Below, piece by piece: positions 55,125 through 64,000 of a DNA stretch of 64,000 nucleotides. The number at the start of each line of letters is the position of its first letter. The first letter of the stretch is position 1. Source of the stretch: Typha latifolia (Eukaryota; Streptophyta; Magnoliopsida; Poales; Typhaceae); the NCBI GenBank assembly GCA_019914945.1, contig CM034111.1:2728001-2792000 (forward strand), in the 5' to 3' direction. The notes beneath the pieces are model-generated. The model was not told the origin of the DNA and made no database searches. It saw nothing but the letters and a program-made list of their open reading frames with translations. Made by a program: the position numbers and the translations under genes.

Positions 55125-56374
55125 GAGTTAATTCCTTAGCTATATTTATGTCAAATAATTGGGAAGTAAACTGAAGTATATGGTCGTAATATTTTTATGC
55201 TGTGTGTTAATCTGAATCGCTAAAAATAAAAGTGAATTTGATTATGGTAAATGTTTTCTAGTACTATATCTAGATCTGACTCTTTTACGAAAATGGCTAT
55301 ATATATTATTAAGGTGAGAGCTTGCAGTAATTTCCAACAAAATAATTAATACAGGAATGATTCAATATATAGATCGGAATCTTTTCTAGGTTTAATTTTT
55401 ATACTTCCTACGACGATCATATTCGTCTGGAAATGATTAAAAAATTCTTATAATATTTGAATATTTTTGGACTCACCAGATTTTATGTATGTTCCAAACT
55501 TTCTTTTAGCGAAACAGATCATCACTCAAACATAATACTAAAAGAACTATAAACTCTATACTAACAAAAGGTTTATTTGAATTTATTAGTATTTTTTTTG
55601 ACGCAGTGCTAGGTTGAACAAAAATTCTTACCTCGTTATATATCTAACCTTTCGAGTCCATGATATATAAAAAAAATGCAATTAATTGATATATGTCAAG
55701 GGATCACGAACGCCATCAATCTCAAATCATCTGCTCTGTCCAAACAAGTCCAAAGCCATGGAGAGAACTTGATGGGATACCAACACCATAGATTGCTTAT
55801 ATCAAGTACACAACCAATGACTACCAGTTCATACGTTGCAGATCTAAAACAGAGCGATGGACAGCTAAAAAGCCATTATAAACGGCATTTCACATAACAC
55901 CTTCCTCTCACATGGCAGTTGAATCTTTATAAGCTCACCACCACCTTCCTCTCACATGGCATTTCACATAACATCCGGTCCCATGGCATGTGAAAATGCT
56001 GGGAGGCAAATGCCACTCATGGCCACTGAGAAGAGTAACGACGACTTGGACGACCAAATACATTAGACAAAATAACAATGGAGGAATAGAATAAAAAAGG
56101 GACAGAGGTCTCTCTAATTAAATACGAACAACATAGTAGTAGTAGTACAAATGAGAAGGAATAGTTACAGAGAACAAAAGAAAAGAAAGGGAAAAAAATA
56201 ATAGTAATAGTTTATAGAAAACAGAGCTGCCTAGATAATGTTCCACCACCAGGCAGGAGTCAGCACTCTCCCCCTTCCCCCTTTTCTCCAGTAAAAGATT
56301 CTTCTGTCTCTCTCTCTCTCTCTAAAACTCTCTTTTCTTCATTTCTTTCCTCGTGATGGGGTCTTCTTCATCTT
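55125..56374. other. Convergent 3' spacer between ACC oxidase and glucanase
   Basis: Contains both 3' UTRs. Near 55890-55965 short segments are repeated in swapped order: GGCATTTCACATAACA before and after two copies of CACCTTCCTCTCACATGGCA. A CT-rich run at 56307-56325 lies near the glucanase 3' end. No ORF of note. Confidence 0.6.
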
Positions 56375-58090
56375 TTAGTACCCTGATGGAAGCTCACACT
56401 TCCCAATCTCTGCGACATAGAGAAGAGCGAAAGAATCGAGTCAAAAGTTAGGCTTACGACGAAACCAAACAATGAATTATTATCGTACGGTAACAGTAAT
56501 TAACTGCTAAAGTTTTAAAGTAGTTTGGGTAGGTTTAGGGGTATTTGTTCCACTTGCTTCTTCATCTCCCTCGTCTGACGAGCCGACCGACCGGTCACAT
56601 CAGACCACTAAATTTTTAAGCGTATAGATAAAAATAACGTAGTTTTACAGGGGTAAAGTGCAAAAGACGAAGGAAAAAAAAAGAAAAAGGAAGAGAAACT
56701 TACTCGGAGGCTGCGAGACGACGTAGGCGGCGCCTTCGAAGTCGCAGGTGCCGATGCTCCTCCCCTTCTTCTGGTAGTAGCTATTGAATGCGAAGCTGGC
56801 GTGCGCCTCCAAGGTGTTGGGCTGGAAGCAGTCGGCGCCGGGCTGGATACTTTTGCAGTCCGCCCCTCCTTCCCCGCACGCATAGTCCAACGCCTTCTGC
56901 AACCTCTCCTTCCCGGCCATCCCATTCGCGACGCACCAACTCTCCCCCGTCGAGGTCGCCCTGACCCCGCCATTCCCACCTCCTCTCCCCCTCTCCTCGT
57001 CCCACCTCAACCCCCCTTTGTTGCTACCGCTGCTACTCCCGAGGACGAAGTCGAGCTCGTACACCTTCTCCTCGCTCGGGTAGAACACGCCGTAGTTCCT
57101 CTCCGACGTCGGCCCCGGTTTCTGGTTCTCGTTGAACAGCCCGAAGAGGTACACGTCGACTTCGGCGTGCGGCCGGAGCGGGGTGGCGGAGTTGCCGGAG
57201 AGGACGCGGCGGACCAGGTTGTTGTTGTAGGCGGCCGCGTTTGCGGCATTTGCGCCCGTCTCCTTGGAGTCGCCCTTGGAGGGCCAGCCTGTTTCCGAGA
57301 CGACAATGCGGACGTCGTCGTACTTTAAGGCCGACATGGCGGCGAAGACGGCGTCGATCTGGGCGTCGAAGAGACTGTAGTATTTGAGGCCGTTGCCGGC
57401 GTCGACGACGCCGGCGTTCGGGCGGAAGAGGGCGTAGTCGAGGGAGATGACGTCAGCATTGGCCTCGTAGGCGAAGAAGGGGTACGCGTTGACCATGAGG
57501 TAGGATCCGGTCTGGCGGAGGAGTTCTAGCATGGGCTTCATCACCGGCTCGGCGAGGTCGGTCCGGAACGAGCCGGAGGAGGAGGGGTAGGAGGACTGGA
57601 GAGCTGTTAGGGCAATAGGGGAGGAGACCTTGACGGCTTCGTCGAGGCGGAAGCGCGCGAGGGCCTCGTGGACATTGACCATCGCGGGGACGAGGAAAGA
57701 CGTCAGATTCTTCGGGTCGACGAAGACCTCGTTCCCGACGGCCACGGCCTGGATCTGGGTGGCGGGGTAGTACCGGGCCACATTGCGCTGGACCCACGAG
57801 AGGGCGAAGGAGCGGCGGGCGGCGGTAGCCGCGAGGAGCTCGTTCGGGAGGGCGACGACCACCTTGATGCCGGAGTTGGCAAGGGCGAGGAGGACGGTGG
57901 GTTCGGCGTCATAGAGCTTTACCTGGGTGATCCCTTGCGACTTGAGGAGGTCGACGACCTTGGAGGGCGGTGGGAGGTTGTTCGCCACTCGACCATAGTT
58001 GACTCCTATCGAACCGGCGCTTGCGACAGTACTGGAGAAGAGGAGGAGAGAGAGGAGGCAGAAGAAGGAACAAGAGGAAAGAGGCCCCAT
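56375..58090 (-). CDS. Secreted beta-1,3-glucanase (GH17) with X8/CBM43 domain
   Basis: Glucan endo-1,3-beta-glucosidase that acts on callose in the cell wall. Exons: 56704-58090 and 56375-56409, giving 473 residues. Signal peptide about 1-25 (hydrophobic CLLSLLLFSSTVASA). The GH17 domain starts GSIGVNYGRVANNLPPP; the proton donor is Glu121 (AVGNEVF) and the nucleophile Glu266 (VVSETGWPS). The C-terminal X8 domain, about 383-465, has the usual Cys pattern (SWCVAN, YACGEGGADC, GADCFQPN, GTCDF) and carries FAFNSYYQ. A short Gly- and Arg-rich linker joins the two. Spliced exon 2 adds only KIGKCELPSGY, so the spliced form has no GPI signal. I chose the ATG at 58090 because the signal peptide follows directly, although the frame stays open to an ATG at 58264. 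Coding DNA is very GC-rich. The wall role is from the family; the developmental role is unknown. Confidence 0.96.
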
Positions 58091-58155
58091 GCTCTGCGAC
58101 AAACAGAGCAGGCGTTGGAGATCTAGCGGAGGAGAAGAAGCAATGTGGAAGACGT

Positions 58156-58164
<9 letters not shown>

Positions 58165-58184
<20 letters not shown>
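58165..58184 (-). repeat. CT microsatellite in glucanase 5' leader
   Basis: CT run on the minus strand about 75-95 bp before the chosen ATG. In the upstream open frame it would encode Ser-Leu repeats. Confidence 0.9.
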
Positions 58185-58186
<2 letters not shown>

Positions 58187-59461
58187 GGAAATGGCAGCAG
58201 AAGAGTAAGGAGAGATGGGGGTTTTAATAAGCTTTTGCTTGGGAGCCGTTGAGTGAGGATGCAAGTGAGAGTGTGCGAATGAGAGTGAGCGGGGTAGTGG
58301 GGGCAGGTGATGGGGAAGAAGTGGGGACCGCTCACGTACTGATGATTCCAGAGTAGAGCATCTGTTCCCGAGAACGTCCCCCGTAGTGTGATAAGATAGC
58401 AGTTTAAGTTGCTGGATATTAATGAGACTAAAATTTCAGTTTAGCCTAATTAATACCTTCCAATATCTTCTGATAGTGACGCTATGGGATGTGTCACACA
58501 TTACTCTCATGTGATTGTGATTATTCGTTCGCTATTTATTAAAAATTTAATATACAAGATCAATTTAAATTTTTTTGAAACTAATTTTATTTTATTTTAG
58601 AAGTACGAAAACAAAATGCATAATTAACAGTAAAATGGTACGTGTCCGATGGTATTCCACGTTCACGAGTCGGCACGAATCTGGACGGTTTCCGCCGACT
58701 AATCTTACAAGGCTGTAGAATATCAATCCACCACGTGTCAAGTTAAGGATACCCATGCAACGATGTGTGGTGAAGGCAACGCAGTAGACGATCGGTATAT
58801 CTCCCTCCACACACAGCTGCGCGCCGAGCGTGGGGTCCGCCCAAAAAGTCGACCGTTTGTCGAGAGCGTTAATAAAAAGTAATGGGAATATGAGAGAAGG
58901 TAGAAAGCCGGAAGGGTGGCCGTGGCATTAAGCATCAAAGTGACAAAGTCCTAGTAATATAGTAACGTTAATTGCGGGTGACAGGTAGTGGGGGACAGCT
59001 GGTCTCGTCTTATGGGAGAACGTGGGTACGTGGCACTCGCAATAAAAGCATCTCTGTCGTCAACTGCGACGGAAATAAGTACAGTGGTGTTATCCCCCAT
59101 TTACTCGGACAACATTTGGTGGTTATAAATTAGGGTTAAATTATTTTTATCCCTAGTATTTATGTCTAATTACTCCTGTGTACTTTAACAAGTTTTATAT
59201 CTTTATTTTAATATATTATAGTAAATTTATGAAAAATTAACAGTCTTAGGACTGACTTGAAATTTTTTAAAGTATAGGGGGTAAAGTGATTTGGAGATAA
59301 GTAGGAGGGGTAAAAAAAATATATATATATATATTTAACACTATAAATTTATAAGAAAATTTATTAAAATTACATTAGCATCTCTTAAACTATCACGGTG
59401 ATATATTTTTAGAAAAAGTCACTTCTTAATCTACTTTCCATCCAAGGCAATATCACTTTCT

Positions 59462-59727
59462 TGGGCTCAGAAACTCTAATTGGGTCCAAATTAAAATATG
59501 GGCCTTCAATGTTGAGCCCAATGGTCTTCGGTCTTAGCCAGTTGCCACCAATCCGATCGAACCACCTCCCCTTCTGGGCCTTCTCCACGCCCAAAGGCGG
59601 TTGCATTTTACCTCCGCCTCCTCTCGTCACTCCGGCTTTCGTTGTCGCCTTTTCTATTGTGTATATATATATTATTTATAACCAAATAATTTCGAAGTAG
59701 GGCTTCTTCGCGGTCCCCAAAACCCTA
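59462..59727 (+). promoter_or_regulatory. Site II elements and telo-box upstream of SPT5
   Basis: TGGGCT at 59462-59467, TGGGCC at 59499-59504 and 59575-59580, an inverted copy AGCCCA at 59515-59520, and the telo-box AAACCCTA at 59720-59727, about 100 bp before the ATG. This pairing is known from plant housekeeping and growth-linked promoters. Confidence 0.55.
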
Positions 59728-59827
59728 GTTCCTTAATTATACTTGAGAAATCTCTCCATCGCGGCAGCAGCGTTAGGGCATCTCGGACACCCGATTCTTT
59801 TGAAGAGGGGGTTCGATCGCGGCAGTT

Positions 59828-59902
59828 ATGGCTCGGCGCCACCGCGACGAGGACGAGGAGGCGGAGGAGGTGGAAGAGGGGGAGGATGATTTATACGAGG
59901 AG

Positions 59903-59935
<33 letters not shown>

Positions 59936-62900
59936 CAGGGGAGGAAGGGTTCGGGTGGGAGAAAGCGGCGGAGAGCTGATGATTTCATAGACGACACGGC
60001 GGTGGAGGACGAGGACGAGGAGGAAGAGGAGGAAGAGGAGGAGGACGTTGGCCGTGGGCGAAGGAAGAAGCGGAGGAGTGGTTCGGAGTTCTTTGATCTC
60101 GAGGCGGCGGTTGATAGCGACGAGGAAGAGGAGGAGGAAGAAGAAGGGGAAGACGGTAATGGCGTTCACTCTTTTTCTAGGCAATTCGCTGTTTGTCTAG
60201 CTGTCTTCTTCGCAGTTTGTTGAAGTATTTTTGTGATCTTGGTGGTTCCTTTTGATGTTTCTCTTAGATTTTATCTGTTCTGAACTTAATTTAAGTGCAT
60301 GAAGAGTTTTTGTTGCTGTAGAGGAACTGGAAGATTTCATCTTAATAACTTGGTCTAGATGCATAAACCCTTTTACAATTGTCTTGGTTGTGTTTGCTAA
60401 CGGTTTCAGAAGTTGTTTCAATTATCGTGTATTCTTTGCTGTAATTTTCCGTTCTAGGATTGAGTAGACAGACAATATAGAATCGAGCTATGGGAAGAAC
60501 TTTAATGTTCTCCTTTGGAGTCTGGATATTACCAGAGTTCACATGGAGTTCCTATGGGAGTACATTAAGAAGATGTGCTTTCATTATAAATTTACATATA
60601 TGTCCATGAAATGAAGAAATCTTAAAAAGAAAAAAAAAGGAAGCATAACATCAATAATGTGATGCTTCAAACACTTCAATGACCACATTACATATTGATT
60701 ATCATGTGTAACTAATGAAGAATAACGAAGGATTTTTGATAGTTACCATCCTAAAAGTGCCTCTATTTTTCGAGAAATTAAGTATTTCCTAGCATTCAAA
60801 TAGCACATCTTTGCCGTCCTTGTTCAATTCAATAACGTTTTTCTGCTAGTTTTCAGTAGAATTTCTGTGCGTGCTGCGATAATTCTATCCTTTTATAGTC
60901 ACTGTAGAGTGTGATAAGATGCAATTCCATTTCAGGACACTACAATTTTCATGTTAGTGTGGTCATAATGTCAATACTGAAGAAGGAGAACAATTTTTGG
61001 TTTGTATGGTGATCTTATTTTTTATTTTGAGCATTAGTAGTCTCCTAATAGAGATTTTGTAGGTCTAGTATAACTGCTTGAAGAGTTGTTGTTTTTAAAG
61101 TGAAATAAAAGTTGGCAGATTAACAACTTTATTTAGATGCATTAACACTTCTGTAGTTGGTCTGATAGTGTTTGCTAGGACTGCTGGGTTTAAGAATGCA
61201 TGTATTCATGACAAGGAATTGAACTATTCATAGAAATATCTTTCTGGAACTGTTCCGTAGGATGTTCTGTGGCAACTAAACATTTAACTTGTGAATGGGA
61301 ATGCAGAATTTATAAATGATGCTGGCGCTGACTTACCGGATGAAGTTGAAAGTAGAAGGTTGCGTAGGCCGTCAATTCTTATGGGAGAGGAACAGGAGGA
61401 TGTGGATGAGATAGAGAGACAAGTTTATGAGAGATATGCAAAGTCAAGTCATATTGAATATAGTGAGGATGCCACAGATGTTGAACAGCAGGCTCTATTG
61501 CCATCGGTGAAGGATCCAAAGTTATGGATGGTAAAATGCGCGGTATGATGTTCCAGCATATTTCTGTTCTTTAAGTTACATCTTTGCTTAGTGCTCAGTA
61601 TGCCCTTTTATTTACCATGTTCATTGATCTTCTATAATGGTTTCAGATTGGCCATGAACGTGAGACAGCTATATGTCTCATGCAAAAATTCATAGATAGG
61701 GCAGACCTCCAAATCAAGTCAGTTATTGCATTGGACCATCTTAAAAACTATATTTATGTAGAAGCTGACAAAGAAGCTCATGTTAAAGAGGTATGTATAT
61801 GCTTGATTCTTTAGATCTTCTTTTGTGCTTTTTCCTTGGGATGGATTTCCTTGCTAATTTTGGTGCATACCAGGCTTGCAAAGGTCTACGAAATATATAT
61901 TCTTCAGCAAAAGTTATGCTCGTGCCAATAAAAGAAATGACTGATGTTCTATCAGTTGAAAGCAAAGCTATTGACCTCTCCAGGGATACTTGGGTTCGAA
62001 TGAAGATAGGGATATATAAAGGAGATCTTGCTAAAGTATGGTTCTGTCTTTTGCCTTTCCTGGTTTCTAGTTTGGCATTCCAAGTTGTAACTTTTCTTCT
62101 GCAGGTTGTTGATGTTGATAATGTACGCCAGAGGGTGACGGTCAAGCTCATTCCAAGAGTTGATTTGCAAATCTTAGCTAGTAAACTGGTACAATCTTTT
62201 TACACTGCACTTCCATGGCAAGCTTCGTTTTTGGTGATGCTAAATTTGATCTGTGTTCAAGTGACTGTATTCTTTTTTTTTTAACCATTTCGATTACAGT
62301 ACTGCATTGATAATTTGATATACTATGTGAGAACCTACTTTTTCCGTTAAAACATTGAATTTACTAAGACTGGTGGAATTTCTAAGCATTGATCTTTATC
62401 TGCAGAACAAAGTCATTCTTGACTCTTGGGACTTGTCCTCGCATATCTAATTAACTTTCCCTTTGTTATGTACTTGTATTCTTTTCTGGATATCTATAGT
62501 GTTCATTCTTAGGGTTTTTTTGCTTAATAAAGTTTCCTTCTTTTCATTTGTGGATCAAAATTACTATTTTCAGCATGCTGAAGAAGTTACTATTTTCAGG
62601 AAGGTCGAGATATTGGAAAGAAGAAGACATTTGTACCTCCACCACGGTTTTTTAATATCGATGAAGCACGGTACTCTTGTTTGCCTCTTATCAGTATATA
62701 AAACTGAATTCATACTAATAATTTTGATTCTCTTGAAGACTAATTCTTTTGCAACAAACTTATTCTGAATACTTTGTTTCCCTTCTCTTATTTATATCCC
62801 ATCCCAAATGCAATTAGGGAAATGCGTATTCGTGTAGATCGTCGGAGAGATAGAGATTCAGGAGAGTATTTTGAGATGGTTGATGGATTGATGTTCAAAG

Positions 62901-64000
62901 ATGGGTTTCTTTATAAAACAGTGTCCATTAAATCAATCTATTCACAAAACATTCAGCCGACTTTTGACGAGCTTGAGAAATTCCGGAGACCTGGCGAAGA
63001 TGTTAATGGAGATGTGGCTAGCTTGTCTACTTTGTTTGCAAACAGGAAGAAGGGCCATTTCATGAAAGGTGATGCTGTTATTGTTATTCGAGGAGATCTT
63101 AAAAATTTGGAGGGTTGGGTTGAGAAAGTAGAGGAGGAGACGGTCCATGTTAGACCAAAGATTTCTGACCTTCCAGTAATTACTTAATGACCTTTTTCTC
63201 TAGTTACTTTCTGTGAACAATTCTCTCCAAATGCTCATAAAGTTATTATGGTTTTCAGAAGACATTGGCTTTTAATGAGAAAGAGCTATGCAAGTATTTT
63301 AAACCTGGAGACCATGTAAAAGTGGTTTCTGGTGTTCAGGAAGGTGCAACCGGTATGATTGTAAAAGTCGAGGGCCATGTCTTGATCGTCTTGTCAGACA
63401 CCACAAAAGAACACGTGAGCAGCATTTATTTGGTGTAGAGTTATAGATTGGGTGGTTGGTTAAATTACTGCTATGTTTCTAACTTCCTATTCATTCTACC
63501 GCCACTTTTAATTGTGACCATCTCTTGTTGTCAGATCCGTGTATTTGCAGATCATGTTGTGGAAAGCTCCGAAATTACTACCGGGGTGACAAGAATTGGG
63601 GACTATGAGTTGCATGATCTTGTGCTGCTAGAGTAAGAATTTTCTCTTAAGCACATCACTTTTCTGGTTCATCATGTGAAGTCGGTTTTAATCTTTTCTC
63701 AATGTCTTACACTTTTGCCCTAATTGTGCAGCAATTTGTCATTTGGTGTAATTATACGTGTGGAAAGTGAAGCATTTCAGGCAAGAAAGAAGCTTCCGGA
63801 TGTTGATAATGACATTTACGATTGCAATTTGCCTGAACTAATTAGCTTATGTGATTAGGTTCTCAAAGGAGTTCCAGATAGACCCGAGGTTGTTCTTGTT
63901 AAGTTGAGGGAGATAAAAAGCAAGATTGAAAGACGGAGCAGTGCAAAAGATCATTCTAATAACATTGTATCAGTTAAAGATGTCGTGAGAGTTGTTGAAG
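59828..64000 (+). CDS. SPT5: Transcription elongation factor SPT5, N-terminal part
   Basis: SPT5 with SPT4 forms the DSIF clamp factor on RNA polymerase II. Exons: 59828-60155, 61307-61542, 61647-61790, 61874-62035, 62105-62188, 62600-62670, 62818-63175, 63259-63414, 63535-63632, 63732-63780, 63859 to the edge, about 609 codons in phase. Residues 1-110 are extremely Asp/Glu-rich with basic islands (RKRRRADDF). The NGN domain covers about exons 2-4 ([36 protein letters not shown]). KOW motifs follow: [17 protein letters not shown] (exons 4-5), [20 protein letters not shown] (exon 7), [20 protein letters not shown] (exon 8). Exon 9 reads [12 protein letters not shown] into exon 10 [11 protein letters not shown]. 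Intron 10 (63781-63858) begins with GC instead of GT. Intron 1 is 1151 bp with no recognised insert. The gene runs off the right edge, so the remaining KOW domains and the C-terminal repeat region are not seen. Confidence 0.96.

Larger units (their letters stand above)
58091..59827. other. Divergent promoter region between glucanase and SPT5
   Basis: The two genes are transcribed away from each other. It holds the CT-rich glucanase leader, a CACGTG G-box at 58732-58737, AT-rich DNA at 59120-59400 with a fragment resembling the 22865 MITE family (near 59134), and the SPT5 proximal promoter with site II and telo-box motifs. No extra gene is seen. Confidence 0.6.

Noticed and set aside
57668..58126. 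Plus-strand ORF of 152 residues opposite the glucanase
   Set aside because: Shadow of the GC-rich glucanase exon, rich in Arg, Gly and Glu, with no recognisable domain.

Overview
This window is nuclear DNA from a flowering plant, most likely a monocot outside the grasses. All genes have short exons with GT-AG introns in AT-rich DNA. The COP1 protein reads like monocot COP1 and ends in LVLAP. Third-position GC differs sharply between genes: it is high in nitrate reductase, in the later exons of ACC oxidase and in the glucanase, and low in separase, COP1 and SPT5, a monocot-like pattern. The species cannot be fixed from the sequence alone.

Layout. 1-11867 (-): separase, 24 exons seen, with the catalytic C-terminus beyond position 1. 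12567-17076 (-): NADH nitrate reductase, 4 exons, complete. 17077-23612: AT-rich intergenic DNA with several MITE-like elements. 23613-36231 (-): COP1 E3 ubiquitin ligase, 13 exons, complete, with introns carrying a SINE, a decayed copia-type LTR and a GC-rich inverted repeat. 38583-39704 (-): single-exon GeBP/STOREKEEPER-like DNA-binding protein. 40653-44609 (-): plant atypical dual-specificity phosphatase, 5 exons. 44610-52721: long intergenic region with two more MITEs. 52722-55124 (+): ACC oxidase, 4 exons. 56375-58090 (-): secreted GH17 beta-1,3-glucanase with an X8/CBM43 domain, 2 exons. 59828-64000 (+): SPT5 elongation factor, 11 exons seen, truncated at the right edge.

The genes do not form an operon or a recognisable cluster. 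They are ordinary independent plant genes for cell division, nitrogen assimilation, light signalling, transcription, phosphatase signalling, ethylene synthesis and cell-wall turnover. I found no clearly new biological system. The observations most worth checking are a tandem duplication that copied the COP1 exon 3 splice acceptor, a hydrophobic C-terminal tail that appears if the glucanase intron is retained, a GC-AG intron in SPT5, a Lys replacing the usual Arg in the nitrate reductase 14-3-3 site, a TA microsatellite that forms the ACC oxidase exon 2 acceptor, and several non-autonomous transposon relics. Exon boundaries were worked out by hand from splice consensus, reading phase and remembered family alignments. 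They agree in phase throughout, but no transcript evidence was available.
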